Origin: Clostridium fessum
GTDB taxonomy: Bacteria > Bacillota > Clostridia > Lachnospirales > Lachnospiraceae
Direction: 5' to 3'
Assembly (NCBI RefSeq): GCF_003024715.1
Contig: NZ_PYLO01000006.1
Coordinates: 1 to 64,000, forward strand
DNA length: 64,000 bases
Within the stretch, counting starts at the first letter, position 1, and the number at the start of each line of letters is the position of its first letter. The notes under the pieces were generated by a model that was not told the DNA's origin, did no database searches, and saw nothing but the letters and a program-made list of their open reading frames with translations. This document shows, piece after piece, positions 1 through 9,060 of the stretch. Made by a program: the position numbers and the translations under genes.

Positions 1-226
<226 letters not shown>

Positions 227-413
227 AAGTTTTGATTCCAGTCAAAATTCGCTTGGCTAATTTTAACCGTTATTACTGTTGTTTTGGTTTTGTTCTGAAT
301 GTTCTCTTGAACTTCAAGGCTTAACCAAAAGCCTTTGTTCTTAGAATTTTCAGGGTTTTACATACTGTTCAGTTTTCAAGGTTCTTTGTTGTTGTCTCAT
401 TGACAGCTCATTT

Positions 414-442
414 ATATTACCACAAGCAGTTATCTTTGTCAA
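414..442 (-). promoter_or_regulatory. rRNA operon promoter, proximal
   Basis: Minus strand: -35 TTGACA (442-437), 17-bp spacer, -10 TAATAT (419-414). It is the closest of three evenly built promoters upstream of 16S. The -10 lies about 190 bp before the mature 16S 5' end, leaving room for a processed leader. Confidence 0.8.
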
Positions 443-494
443 CAACTTTTTTATTTTATTTTTTGCAACTGAGCTTTCACTCAACAGCTTGAAT

Positions 495-523
495 ATCATA
501 TCATAGGCAGTTGTCGTTGTCAA
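495..523 (-). promoter_or_regulatory. rRNA operon promoter, middle
   Basis: Minus strand: -35 TTGACA (523-518), 17-bp spacer, -10 TATGAT (500-495). Its surroundings (GTTGACAACGACAACTGCC) resemble those of the proximal promoter, which suggests a duplicated promoter unit. Confidence 0.8.
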
Positions 524-625
524 CTATTTTTTCTTAATTTTCAAAACATTTTCGCAAATAAGAAAACCTGTGATATTCGATTTTCCCTGCATATGCAGAC
601 CAACGTCAAAACACGTTAGAGTTAA

Positions 626-654
626 AGTTTACCATTTCAGCATTAACTTGTCAA
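626..654 (-). promoter_or_regulatory. rRNA operon promoter, distal
   Basis: Minus strand: -35 TTGACA (654-649), 17-bp spacer, -10 TAAACT (631-626). Three tandem strong promoters are normal for rRNA operons in Firmicutes. Confidence 0.7.
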
Positions 655-689
655 GCGATTTTCACTTGTTTTTTCGCTGACATATTCCA

Positions 690-800
690 TACAGAATCAT
701 TGCGCATCCTCGCGAAGCGTTTATCTCAGCCGAAGACCCAACTCCCACTGAGACAAATTTGCTATTACTCGCCACCTAAAGAGGTGGGAGTCTTCTCGAC
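690..800. repeat. Intergenic palindromic segment, partial copy of a dispersed repeat
   Basis: The stretch GCATCCTCGCG.AGCGTTT at about 704-722 also occurs in the larger repeats at 15521-15651 and, degenerate, at 36626-36745. It is followed by two inverted repeats: TCTCAG/CTGAGA (about 724-755) and CCACCT/AGGTGG (about 773-787). No gene is visible. The AGGTGGGAGTCTTC stretch faintly recalls the 3' end of IS200/IS605-type elements, but there is no transposase and this is not a firm call. Confidence 0.45.
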
Positions 801-803
801 TGA

Positions 804-858
804 AATAAAAAATTTGGCACACCTAACTCATCACTAAGTAGCGAGAATGCGGTGTGCC
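804..858 (-). terminator. Terminator after cvpA
   Basis: Minus strand: GGCACACC (858-851) pairs with GGTGTGCC (823-816), with an inner CTC/GAG stem, followed by AAATTTTTTATTT. It ends the HAD-cvpA operon before the rRNA promoters. The plus strand also has a T run (GTTTTT), so it may work both ways. Confidence 0.75.
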
Positions 859-892
859 GTTTTTCAATATCACAGTTTTTCTCTATACGCTT

Positions 893-1627
893 TTAAATAA
901 TCCGTTTCACAACACCCATCAGGATGCTTCCAAGCATATTGTGGTCATACAGCCAGGTCAGCCAGATATTGCTTTCTATCTGGTTCAGGAAAAGTTCACC
1001 AATCGCCGTTGCCGAGAACAGTGTAATAAGCAGTGCTGCAATCCAGACGAAAAAGATCCCTTCCGCGCCCCCCAGCACGGCACCTGCCAGACGGTTCAGC
1101 CCCGATATGATCGGCAGCCGGGAGACCACATTGAGCGATACGGACAGAACACGCAGTCCGCCGAACACGGCTGCAAACAGCAGAAAAAAACTTATAATAT
1201 TGATCAGGCTGTTTGCCAGATAACGGCTGACGTAGTGGGTAAAGCTGCTTACACCCAGCGCCTCGTAAACTTCGCTGTTATTATTCTCCAGAAGCGCATC
1301 CTTTAACTGTTCCGGAAGCTCCATTTCTTCAATAATACTGCGCTGTACGGATGGCGGCGCCGCGTCAGCTGCCTCATTTTCCGCCTCATCGTCCTTTTGA
1401 ATAAATTTCGTCACGCTGTCCTCCACCGCCTGATAGACCACCTCATTGCTGCGAAGCAGATTCGCGACAGACGGCGCACCAAAATGAACCACCCCCAGCG
1501 ACAGCACCAGGGAAACGGCCGAGACTGCCAGGCGGACAAATCCGCGGTAATGCCCGTACAGTACCATGGAAACCAGATAGACTGCCACCACCACGAACAG
1601 CCAGTTTTCTTTTATATAAGCACCCAT
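893..1627 (-). CDS. cvpA: CvpA family membrane protein
   Basis: A 244-residue protein with an N-terminal hydrophobic segment (about 8-24), the CvpA-like GHYRGFVRLA motif (about 26-35), more membrane segments at about 36-55, 130-155 and 180-205, and a charged, acidic soluble stretch between about 70 and 105. The CvpA family is named for E. coli colicin V production; its exact function in Firmicutes is unclear. The start has GGAGG ten bases upstream, inside the end of the HAD gene, and the two genes overlap by 16 bases, so translation is probably coupled. It is the last gene before a strong terminator. The acidic insert is longer than in a minimal CvpA domain. Family assignment is good, function is not known. 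Confidence 0.75.
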   Translation of the reverse strand: MGAYIKENWLFVVVAVYLVSMVLYGHYRGFVRLAVSAVSLVLSLGVVHFGAPSVANLLRSNEVVYQAVEDSVTKFIQKDDEAENEAADAAPPSVQRSIIEEMELPEQLKDALLENNNSEVYEALGVSSFTHYVSRYLANSLINIISFFLLFAAVFGGLRVLSVSLNVVSRLPIISGLNRLAGAVLGGAEGIFFVWIAALLITLFSATAIGELFLNQIESNIWLTWLYDHNMLGSILMGVVKRII

Positions 1628-2436
1628 TGTCTGATCGCCTCCGCTACGCCCTCTTCCCGGTTCGAAGCGGCAATCCGGTCTGCGCGTTCCTTTAAAAATG
1701 GGGCGCCATTTTCCATCGCTACGCCGATTCCTGCTGCCTCCAGCATGGGCCAGTCGTTTTCGCCGTCTCCAAATGCCATCGTCTCCTCCGCTTCAATTCC
1801 CAGATACTGACAGAGATTCCGCAGCCCGCTCCCCTTTGTGATGCCCGCCGCGTTGAGTTCCAGATTCCACGGAAGCGAGGAGGTCACCAGAACCTCCGGC
1901 ATCGCTTCCAGCTTTGCCCGGACTGCCTGCTTGCTCTCCCGGTCCTTAAAATTTAAATTCATCTTCTGCACCGGGCTTTTTTTCTCCCGCAGATACTCCA
2001 CCATGTCAGTAACTGCCCGGCGCGTCGCCCGGATATAGGCGCATTCACGTTCCGGTATCCCGTATTCTTCCAGCTGTGCCAGCAATCGCGTCTCGCTGAC
2101 GCCGCCCTCCGATACATACATATCGTAAATAACCGGATGCCGGCGCAGCACCTCAATCACCCGGATCGTCTCTTCCCAGCTCAGGCAGCTTTCCGACACC
2201 CAGGTATTTTTCCCGAAATCCCGGACGACCGCCCCATTTGTAAATATGCCATAGTGGACGCCCGGCAGACTCAAAACCTCCTCTGGCACTGCCGGGAGCG
2301 CGCGCCCGGTCGCCGGGACAATCTCAATCCCCCGCTGCGCGCACAGTTCCATCACCTGTCTTGTTTTTTCCGACACGTGCATTTTTTCATTTAACAGTGT
2401 CCCATCTAAATCGAGGGCTATTAACCGTGTTCCCAT
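1612..2436 (-). CDS. Cof-type HAD-IIB family hydrolase
   Basis: A 274-residue soluble phosphatase of the haloacid dehalogenase superfamily. Motif I LDLDGTLL is at residues 8-15 (nucleophile and acid Asp residues), the motif II threonine is in PATGRA (about 56-61), and the motif III/IV GDGENDWPML sits near 223-232. The alpha/beta cap between motifs II and III is the IIB (Cof) type. Members dephosphorylate sugar phosphates, FMN or other small metabolites; the substrate cannot be read from sequence. A GGGAGAG-like ribosome site precedes the ATG. It overlaps cvpA downstream and follows a hairpin after the TPR protein gene. Confidence 0.88.
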   Translation of the reverse strand: MGTRLIALDLDGTLLNEKMHVSEKTRQVMELCAQRGIEIVPATGRALPAVPEEVLSLPGVHYGIFTNGAVVRDFGKNTWVSESCLSWEETIRVIEVLRRHPVIYDMYVSEGGVSETRLLAQLEEYGIPERECAYIRATRRAVTDMVEYLREKKSPVQKMNLNFKDRESKQAVRAKLEAMPEVLVTSSLPWNLELNAAGITKGSGLRNLCQYLGIEAEETMAFGDGENDWPMLEAAGIGVAMENGAPFLKERADRIAASNREEGVAEAIRQWVLI

Positions 2437-2471
2437 CTTTCTCTCCCGTATCTCTTTTTACTGTCCACTAC

Positions 2472-2506
2472 CAGAAAACGCTGCCGGGAAGCATTCCCCC
2501 GCAGCG
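2472..2506 (-). terminator. Weak terminator-like hairpin between TPR gene and HAD gene
   Basis: Minus strand: GCTGCGGGGGAA / TTCCCGGCAGC (2505-2480) followed by GTTTTC. The T run is short, so read-through into the HAD gene is likely. Confidence 0.45.
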
Positions 2507-2556
2507 CTCTCTTTTACTAATTAGTTTTAATTTTAAAATTTCTCGAATTGTTTTAA

Positions 2557-4803
2557 TTAATCAAAGAAATGTTTCTCTTTCAGAATCAGAAGTCCATCCT
2601 TATCATATTTCGATGAGAACAGTCCGCTGAAGGATTTCTTCTCCGCCTTATCTGCAGCTTCCTCGATCAAATCTTCGGCACTTGTCTTGGTAAGCGGTTC
2701 TCCGTCCTCCTCCATCATCTCAGCGCGCTCGTACAGAGCCAGCATGCTCTTTCCCGAAATACTGCAGTCGATCTCCGATGCATATTTGCAGGCGTACTGA
2801 ACAAACTCCTCAACATCCATATCGCCGGACTTTTTGGACGGTTTCTCTTCCGGCTCATCCTCTGGATAATTGGAATACTCGTCGTCCTCGCGTTCGTCTT
2901 TATAGCTGTCTTTGTAATCGTCCTTATAATCATCACGATAGCCGCCACGCGCATAATCATCCTCCGGCTCATACTCGTCCTTCTCGTAGTGATCTTCTTC
3001 GTCTTCATACTCCGGCTCGTCATCGCGTCTCGCCTCTTCCTGACGGCGCAGTTCTTCTCTCTGCCGCTCTGCCAGACGGCGGTCTTCCTCCGCTTTACGC
3101 GCTTCTTCTGCCTCTTTGGCTGCCAGTGCCTGTGCTTCTTCCTTGGCGCGCTCTTCTTCCTCACGGCGGGCTGCTGCTTCCTGCTGTCTGCGTTTTTCCT
3201 CTGCCTCTTTTTCTGCCTGACGGCGGATCTCCGCTTCACGCTCTGCCTGGCGTTTTCTGGCTGCTTCTGCTTCCTGCTGCGCCTGCTGGCGTTTCAGCTC
3301 TTCCTCGCGCGCCTGTGCCAGCTTCGCTGCATCGTCTTTCTGGTTTTCACAGCCGATATACTGGAAACGCTCTGCTAATGCCGGATATGCGCGGTGCATC
3401 TGCTCTAAACGTGCCTGCGTATCAATCAGAACAACGACCATGCCGGTTTCATCCTGTGTCATCAGTTCTTCCAGCTCTTCCACCGTCAAATCGTCCAGAT
3501 CAGCTGCATGCTCGACCACCAGATCCTTGCCTGCCAGGCGCTCCGCCACCGATGCGATGCCGCGATGGGAAAGGTTTGCACCGCTGATCTTGGCAACCGG
3601 ATGCTTGGTTCCCAGCTCGCGGTGAATCTTTTTCAGGGAATCAAGTGCCATCGCAAGACCGGCTGCCGGATCTTCCGCCTCGATCATCAGATGATTTGAT
3701 TCCTTGATCTCCTCTTCTTCCTCTTCCGGTTCGAAATCCCAGTCTTCCACTATGGTTTCCTCTTCCTCTTCAAATTCATGAATCGGAGCTTCCTCGCTCT
3801 TTTCCTCTGCCTCTGCCGGCTCTAGGTCGCGGAGATTCCTGAAAACACGTGTCTCCCCTTCGGATGCGCCCTCTTCCTCATCGTAAGGCTTGATCTTGGA
3901 CACTTCTTTTGCCAGCGCTTCTTCCGCCTGTGCTTCATGAAGGCTTGCTACTACATCCTCGTCCAGCGCAGCCTTTTCTACTTTCTCGTCCGCCGGTTTT
4001 GTCTCAGCTTTCGGTTTTCCAGCCTTCTCTTCTGGCTCTGCCTGCTCCGGCTGTCCCTCCGGCTCGTTCTCCGGTTCGTCGTCCAGCTCTGCCTCCGGCT
4101 CATCCGTATCCAGATACTCTCCTTCCGGCTCCGGCTTGCGGTATGTACCGTTCTTGTACTCTTCTTCCACCGCACGCAGCTTCTCTTCGTACTTCTCGCG
4201 GTTTTCCACCAGATCCATCTGATATTTCGTCAGCGGCGCATACTGAAGTTTCAGTTCCATTGCCTTGTCCACATATTTGCCAAGACCGAACATCAGCATG
4301 ATCTTGTCGCAGATCCGCACACAGTCGTCCGCCTGGTTCGCCTGATGATAAAGCTCTGCCAGGTGGTACAGCCATTTCTCATCCAGCTCTTCCTGACAAT
4401 ATCTCTCCAGAGAATTGATCTGCTGCTCTAACGGCGCATCCTTCGCCTCCAGAATCAGGAAACGAAGCAGGTACTGGCGCGGGTCATCGCCGGACAGCTC
4501 ACAGAACTCCCGGTAATATGCCTCTGCCTCCTGAATATTATTTTCACGCAATGCAAGGTCAGTCAGCTTATATAAAAGCCCCTTTCCAAGCGGCGCTCTC
4601 TCATATGCCAGCAATAAAATATCCTTGGCATCCTGATACTCTGCATTTTTCTCATAAATCTGGGAAATCATCGTAAGCAGGCTGGTGCTGCGTACACGAC
4701 GCCAGTCGATGGTATCGGCGATCTTCATCGCCGTCTCGAAATCTCCCTTGTTAACCAGTTTCTTAATCTGCTCTACCTTGATGTTAAACTCGTATTTATC
4801 CAT
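2557..4803 (-). CDS. Large acidic TPR protein with a degenerate AAA-like domain
   Basis: A 748-residue protein with no signal peptide or membrane segment. Residues about 1-200 are alpha-helical tetratricopeptide-like repeats. Residues about 210-380 are a very acidic Glu/Pro-rich linker. Residues about 390-490 resemble the Walker B half of the CbxX/SpoVK-type AAA domains seen in Lachnospiraceae (VVVLIDTQARLEQM, then PALAERF), but no Walker A is visible. Residues about 500-700 are charged coiled coil, rich in Arg/Glu/Gln, and there is a short conserved-looking C-terminus. I chose the fourth codon of the open frame as start: AGGAG (4817-4813) is directly next to the first ATG but nine bases before this one. 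It lies between recR and the HAD gene, where B. subtilis has yaaL/bofA. Function unknown; a scaffold or signalling role is a guess. Confidence 0.7.
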   Translation of the reverse strand: MDKYEFNIKVEQIKKLVNKGDFETAMKIADTIDWRRVRSTSLLTMISQIYEKNAEYQDAKDILLLAYERAPLGKGLLYKLTDLALRENNIQEAEAYYREFCELSGDDPRQYLLRFLILEAKDAPLEQQINSLERYCQEELDEKWLYHLAELYHQANQADDCVRICDKIMLMFGLGKYVDKAMELKLQYAPLTKYQMDLVENREKYEEKLRAVEEEYKNGTYRKPEPEGEYLDTDEPEAELDDEPENEPEGQPEQAEPEEKAGKPKAETKPADEKVEKAALDEDVVASLHEAQAEEALAKEVSKIKPYDEEEGASEGETRVFRNLRDLEPAEAEEKSEEAPIHEFEEEEETIVEDWDFEPEEEEEEIKESNHLMIEAEDPAAGLAMALDSLKKIHRELGTKHPVAKISGANLSHRGIASVAERLAGKDLVVEHAADLDDLTVEELEELMTQDETGMVVVLIDTQARLEQMHRAYPALAERFQYIGCENQKDDAAKLAQAREEELKRQQAQQEAEAARKRQAEREAEIRRQAEKEAEEKRRQQEAAARREEEERAKEEAQALAAKEAEEARKAEEDRRLAERQREELRRQEEARRDDEPEYEDEEDHYEKDEYEPEDDYARGGYRDDYKDDYKDSYKDEREDDEYSNYPEDEPEEKPSKKSGDMDVEEFVQYACKYASEIDCSISGKSMLALYERAEMMEEDGEPLTKTSAEDLIEEAADKAEKKSFSGLFSSKYDKDGLLILKEKHFFD

Positions 4804-4845
4804 CTTATGCATCTCCTAACTTCCTGCCGCGGCAGAAGTTTTATT

Positions 4846-4875
4846 GTTACTGTTCACGCACACGTGCCCAGTAAC
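4846..4875. repeat. Dispersed hairpin GTTACTG...CAGTAAC
   Basis: GTTACTG (4846-4852) and CAGTAAC (4869-4875) enclose TTCACGCACACGTGCC. A nearly identical copy lies at 19913-19942. It separates recR from the TPR protein gene and might act as a weak terminator or RNA-stability element. Confidence 0.6.
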
Positions 4876-4893
4876 GTTTTATTTGCTCACCGG

Positions 4894-5493
4894 CTACAGC
4901 TCTGTACGCCCATCCAGCGCGCGCAGAAGCGTTACCTCATCAATATATTCCAAGTCGCCCCCGACCGGAACGCCGCTGGCGATTCGCGTCACCCGGATCC
5001 CTGTCGGCTTAATCAGCTTGCTCAAATACATCGCGGTCGTCTCGCCCTCCAGGCTTGAGTTGGTTGCGATAATGACCTCACGAACCTCCTCTTTCTGCAG
5101 GCGAGTCATCAGCTCCTTGAGCCGGATGTCGCCCGGCCCGATCCCCAGCATCGGGGAGATCGCTCCATGCAGCACATGATAGACCCCGTTGTATTTTCCT
5201 GTCTTTTCATATGCCGCCAGATCGCGCGTATTTTCCACCACCATGATCGTCTCATGATCACGCCGGTCGCTGCTGCAGATCGGGCATAGTTCCTTATCAG
5301 TCAATGTGCAGCACTCCTTGCAGTAACGCACATTCTGCTTGGCTTCCAGAATCGCGCCGGACAAGTGCCTGACCTGTTCTTCCGGCATATTGATGATATG
5401 AAATGCAAGACGCTGCGCCGATTTACTTCCGATTCCGGGAAGTTTTGACAATTCTTCGATTAGCTTGCTAATCTGGCTGCTGTAATAATCCAT
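4894..5493 (-). CDS. recR: Recombination mediator RecR
   Basis: A 199-residue protein of standard RecR length. It has the N-terminal helix-hairpin-helix ([15 protein letters not shown], about 18-32), a four-Cys zinc site (about 57-72), and a Toprim domain with the acidic VVENTRD stretch (about 86-92) and the conserved [14 protein letters not shown] (about 143-156). RecR works with RecO and RecF to load RecA on gapped DNA and forms a ring clamp. It starts 3 bases after the ybaB stop with no strong ribosome site of its own, which fits translational coupling in the dnaX-ybaB-recR operon found across Firmicutes. Confidence 0.97.
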   Translation of the reverse strand: MDYYSSQISKLIEELSKLPGIGSKSAQRLAFHIINMPEEQVRHLSGAILEAKQNVRYCKECCTLTDKELCPICSSDRRDHETIMVVENTRDLAAYEKTGKYNGVYHVLHGAISPMLGIGPGDIRLKELMTRLQKEEVREVIIATNSSLEGETTAMYLSKLIKPTGIRVTRIASGVPVGGDLEYIDEVTLLRALDGRTEL

Positions 5494-5496
5494 CGC

Positions 5497-5850
5497 TTAA
5501 AACGGGAATCCGCCTCCCAGACCGCCAAGGCCACCGGTCAACTGGGACATCATCTGGCTGCTGTCCTCTTCCGCCTGACGGAATGCCTCGTTGGTCGCCG
5601 CCACGATCAGATCCTCTAACATCTCGATATCATCCGGATCCACTACTTCCTCAGACAGTTTCACGGAAAGAACCTCTTTTTTACCAGATACGGTCACGGT
5701 TACAGCGCCGCCGCCCGCGGATGCGCTGTACTGCTTCTCCTCCAGCTCTTTCTGCTTCTCTTCCATCTGGCGCTGCATTCTCTGCGCCTGCTTCATTAAA
5801 TTGTTCATATTGCCCGGCATACCGCCTGGGAAACCGCCACGTTTTGCCAT
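5497..5850 (-). CDS. ybaB: YbaB/EbfC family nucleoid-associated protein
   Basis: A 117-residue dimeric DNA-binding protein family member. The N-terminus is Gly/Met/Asn-rich ([19 protein letters not shown]) and leads into a long helix (about 17-45), followed by the conserved [12 protein letters not shown] beta strands and a Gly-rich tail ending GGGFPF. The open frame extends seven codons further upstream to a GTG, but GAGAGG lies nine bases before the ATG at 5850, so that ATG is the start. It sits between dnaX and recR as in most bacteria; the family is linked to nucleoid structure and recombination. Confidence 0.95.
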   Translation of the reverse strand: MAKRGGFPGGMPGNMNNLMKQAQRMQRQMEEKQKELEEKQYSASAGGGAVTVTVSGKKEVLSVKLSEEVVDPDDIEMLEDLIVAATNEAFRQAEEDSSQMMSQLTGGLGGLGGGFPF

Positions 5851-6007
5851 GGTGTCATTCCTCTCTTTCACTTCTTTTTATTTATATTCAGACTGGCTGC
5901 CGATTGCAGCCGGTTCTATATATCATATAAACCCACTAATATCATTTATCTGCATTTAATCACAGCTTCTTACATTACAAAACAAGGCTCATCTTTGGCA
6001 AGCTCCA

Positions 6008-7627
6008 CTACACGGAATCATCCTCTTCGACAATCACATCGGTATGGATTGCGTTCTTTAAATCCTCATCACTGACATAAACCGTTCTTTGCGGCACAGC
6101 AGATGATTCTAAACGGACTTTAAATTGCAGAGTCTTTTTGTATTTTTCTTGCACTACTTCCTGCAAATTCTTAAGCTCAGGCTCCCGATTGATAATTCCA
6201 AACGTATTTTCATCTGTACACACAATGCAAAGGCAGCCTTCGCCCGCCGGTTCTACACTTGTCTTGGGAAGACTGAGCCTAATCGAACCCACAAGCTGGC
6301 TCAGGGACGCAATCCGTCCCCATTCTTTCCGCATCAGCATCAGATCTTCGTACTGTGCCGGCGGAAGGGATACCATCTTCGGCTCAGGCGGCGTTTCCAC
6401 CACAGCCGTTTTGGAGGATGCAGCCTGCCCCGCTGCCGGTGCAAGGGACGCCAGTTTCTGTAAATTGTCCGGCATTTCCTGCATTTTCTGCTCTAATAGC
6501 GTAATCCGCTGTAAAATGGAATCAAGATTCTGTTCCATCGACGGCGTCGTCAGCTTGATAAAGGCAATCTCCACCAGAATCCGCTTCTGCGACGCGTAGC
6601 GCAGCTGCCCGGAAAGCTCCGAGAAAATACGGATGTAACGCATCAGCGTTTCCGTATCAACGCCTGCCGCCTCTTCCTTTAAAACTGCCAGATTTTCCTC
6701 CGACATATCGAGCATATCGCCCGGTTCGTCGGTCGTCTTGGCAATCAGGAGATTTCGCATATACCAGACGAAATCGTTGACAAGCTGCGAAAGATCGCGC
6801 CCCTGGATGATCATTTCCTCAATCTCACGGATGCACGCCTTCGTATCACTTGCAAGCACCGCCTGAAACAGCTTGCTGAACACGCGGTTATCGACCGCGC
6901 CCAACACCTCGAGCACATTGTCATACGTCAGCTTTTCCCCGAAATGGAACGCCACGCACTGATCGAGAAGACTTAACGCATCTCGCATCGAGCCATCCGC
7001 CGCACGTGCCACATACCTAAGTGCCCGATCGTCTACATCGATCTGCTCCGCCTGCGTCAGCTCCGCCAGCCGTCCCGCGATGGTATCGATCGAGATCCGC
7101 TTGAAATCATATCTCTGGCACCGGGACAGGATCGTGATCGGGATCTTGTGGACCTCCGTCGTCGCCAAGATAAATATAACGTAGGACGGCGGTTCTTCCA
7201 GCGTCTTTAAGAGCGCATTGAACGCGCCAATCGAAAGCATATGAACCTCGTCAATGATGTAGACGCGGTAGCGCCCGTCCGTCGGCGGGTACTGCACCTG
7301 CTCCCGGATATCGCGGATATTTTCCACACCATTGTTGGATGCCGCATCGATCTCCACCACATTGAGGGAAGCTCCTTCCGCAATCTGGCGACACATACTG
7401 CACTCGCCGCAGGGGCTGCCGTCCACCGGATGTTCACAGTTGACTGCCCGTGCAAAGATCTTGGCAATACTCGTCTTACCGGTTCCGCGCGTCCCGCAGA
7501 AGAGGTACGCGTGCCCGATCCGCCCGGAGTTGATCTGATTTTTCAGGGTCTTTACGATATGGTCCTGACCCCGGACCTCTTCAAAGGACGTCGGACGCCA
7601 TTTTCTGTACAGTGCTGTATATGACAT
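6008..7627 (-). CDS. dnaX: DNA polymerase III subunits gamma/tau
   Basis: A 539-residue clamp-loader ATPase. Walker A GTRGTGKTS is at about 45-53, a four-Cys zinc module at about 64-79, Walker B IIDEVHML at about 124-131 and the SRC motif (ILSRCQR) at about 166-172. Domains III and the tau-specific C-terminus follow (about 370-539). It opens the sliding clamp and links polymerase cores to the helicase. AAGGAAG precedes the ATG. It lies 17 bases after pfkA and about 160 bases before ybaB. No programmed frameshift signal was looked for in detail; the full frame encodes tau. Confidence 0.97.
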   Translation of the reverse strand: MSYTALYRKWRPTSFEEVRGQDHIVKTLKNQINSGRIGHAYLFCGTRGTGKTSIAKIFARAVNCEHPVDGSPCGECSMCRQIAEGASLNVVEIDAASNNGVENIRDIREQVQYPPTDGRYRVYIIDEVHMLSIGAFNALLKTLEEPPSYVIFILATTEVHKIPITILSRCQRYDFKRISIDTIAGRLAELTQAEQIDVDDRALRYVARAADGSMRDALSLLDQCVAFHFGEKLTYDNVLEVLGAVDNRVFSKLFQAVLASDTKACIREIEEMIIQGRDLSQLVNDFVWYMRNLLIAKTTDEPGDMLDMSEENLAVLKEEAAGVDTETLMRYIRIFSELSGQLRYASQKRILVEIAFIKLTTPSMEQNLDSILQRITLLEQKMQEMPDNLQKLASLAPAAGQAASSKTAVVETPPEPKMVSLPPAQYEDLMLMRKEWGRIASLSQLVGSIRLSLPKTSVEPAGEGCLCIVCTDENTFGIINREPELKNLQEVVQEKYKKTLQFKVRLESSAVPQRTVYVSDEDLKNAIHTDVIVEEDDSV

Positions 7628-7644
7628 AAACTACTACTTCCTTA

Positions 7645-8724
7645 CTATTCGTCGCCGAAGCTGATGCCTACATCCTTAGCTTCCCGGATAATATCGCTCT
7701 TCGGATCGACCATCTTTAATTTACCGGCAATGTCCGCGAGCGGAATTTTTTCAATCTTATTGTTGTTTAAAGCGACCATATAGCCGTATTCTTTGCGGCG
7801 GATCATCTCTGCTGCCTCCGCGCCGAGGCGCGTCGCAATCACGCGATCATACGGGCATGGCTCGCCTCCGCGCTGCATATGCCCCGGAACCGTCACACGG
7901 ATCTCCTGCCCCGTCCGCTCGGAAATCTGGGCGCCCAGCTCGTAAGCGACCGACGGATAAACCGGTCCATTTTTCTTCTTTTCTTTTAATTCTTTCTTGG
8001 TCAGGGCTGCATTTTCCTTGGAAATCGCGCCCTCTGCGACCGCCAGAATCGTGAAATTCTTGCCATTTTTAGTACGGCTGCGGATCGCATTTACCACCAC
8101 ATCAATATCATACGGGATCTCCGGCAGGAGAATGATGTCAGCTCCGCCCGCGATGCCTGCATAGAGCGCCAGCCATCCCACCTTGTGGCCCATGATCTCC
8201 ACGATGAAGACTCTGCCATGAGACGCCGCCGTCGTATGAATACAGTCGATGGCATTGGTCGCTACATCAACCGCACTATGGAATCCAAACGTAAGATCGC
8301 TGCCCCAGAGATCGTTGTCTATGGTCTTCGGAAGAGAAACGATATTGAGTCCTTCCTCCCGCAGCAGATTTGCCGTCTTCTGGCTGCCGTTGCCACCTAA
8401 AATGACGAGGCATTCCAGTTTCAGCTTGTAATAGGCGTGTTTCATCGCTTCCACTTTATCCAGACCGTTCTCGTCCGGCATCCGCATCAGCTTGAAAGGC
8501 TGTCTGGAAGTTCCCAGAATCGTACCTCCGCGTGTCAGAATCCCGGAAAAATCCGACTGTTTCATAATCCGGTAGTCTGCATACATAAGACCTTTATAGC
8601 CGTCTTCAAATCCAACTATCTCTATGTCATCGAACATCTTGTACAGCGATTTTGCCACGCCTCGCATCGTCGCATTTAAGCTCTGGCAGTCGCCGCCGCT
8701 GGTTAACATACCGATTCTTCTCAT
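7645..8724 (-). CDS. pfkA: 6-phosphofructokinase, divergent motif type
   Basis: A 359-residue enzyme of the PfkA superfamily, phosphorylating fructose 6-phosphate in glycolysis. The substrate motif TIDND with the catalytic Asp, GHMQRGG and the Arg of GTSRQP are present. Three motifs differ from E. coli PfkA: GGDCQSLN replaces GGDAPGMN, GGNGS replaces GGDGS (the Mg-ATP Asp becomes Asn), and the residue before TIDND is Lys (PKTIDND), as in PPi-dependent and group III enzymes. The phosphoryl donor cannot be fixed from this. I chose the inner ATG because AAAGGG lies about nine bases before it; the upstream ATG seven codons earlier has no ribosome site. It is inserted between SRP RNA and dnaX relative to B. 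subtilis. Confidence 0.9.
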   Translation of the reverse strand: MRRIGMLTSGGDCQSLNATMRGVAKSLYKMFDDIEIVGFEDGYKGLMYADYRIMKQSDFSGILTRGGTILGTSRQPFKLMRMPDENGLDKVEAMKHAYYKLKLECLVILGGNGSQKTANLLREEGLNIVSLPKTIDNDLWGSDLTFGFHSAVDVATNAIDCIHTTAASHGRVFIVEIMGHKVGWLALYAGIAGGADIILLPEIPYDIDVVVNAIRSRTKNGKNFTILAVAEGAISKENAALTKKELKEKKKNGPVYPSVAYELGAQISERTGQEIRVTVPGHMQRGGEPCPYDRVIATRLGAEAAEMIRRKEYGYMVALNNNKIEKIPLADIAGKLKMVDPKSDIIREAKDVGISFGDE

Positions 8725-8826
8725 GAGCGCTTTCCCTTTCTTCATAACCGTCCAGTACCTTCACAGTTACCTTTATTCTAAATTTCCAACAACCCCCATA
8801 TCAGGATAAACTACACCCATTTTGTA

Positions 8827-8855
8827 ATTATAATACAATCATATCCCGCGGGCAA
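8827..8855 (-). promoter_or_regulatory. pfkA-dnaX operon promoter
   Basis: Minus strand: -35 TTGCCC (8855-8850), 17-bp spacer, -10 TATAAT (8832-8827). The -10 lies about 100 bp before the pfkA start. It probably drives pfkA-dnaX-ybaB-recR. Confidence 0.75.
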
Positions 8856-8884
8856 GAAAAAATTCCTTACAAATATCATAGACA

Positions 8885-8930
8885 TAAAAATACCGGGATA
8901 CGCGCTTTTAATCTGCTCCGGCACGGTATT
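8885..8930 (-). terminator. Terminator downstream of SRP RNA
   Basis: Minus strand: AATACCG (8930-8924) pairs with CGGTATT (8895-8889), with extra GC pairing inside, followed by TTTTTAT. It separates the SRP RNA unit from the pfkA promoter. Confidence 0.6.
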
Positions 8931-9024
8931 CCTACCCCTTGGCAAATCAAATTCCACATATCCCGGCTATATTCACACACCTGCAAAAATGCTTGTTTCT
9001 GTATCTATTATTTTCTATTTTTTA

Positions 9025-9051
9025 TTTCATAGGAGGCAATCTCCTATGAAA
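9025..9051. repeat. Palindrome TTTCATAGGAG/CTCCTATGAAA
   Basis: A perfect 11-bp inverted repeat with A and T runs on both sides, just after the SRP RNA 3' end. On the minus strand it can act as the first terminator for the SRP RNA. The same hairpin type is the tail of the dispersed repeats at 15521-15651 and 36577-36745. Confidence 0.65.
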
Positions 9052-9060
9052 TAAAAAAAT

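Noticed and set aside
2778-3587. 269-residue plus-strand frame opposite the TPR protein
   Set aside because: Composition (His/Pro/Leu-rich) is the antisense of the acidic coiled coil; no ribosome site and no recognisable domain.
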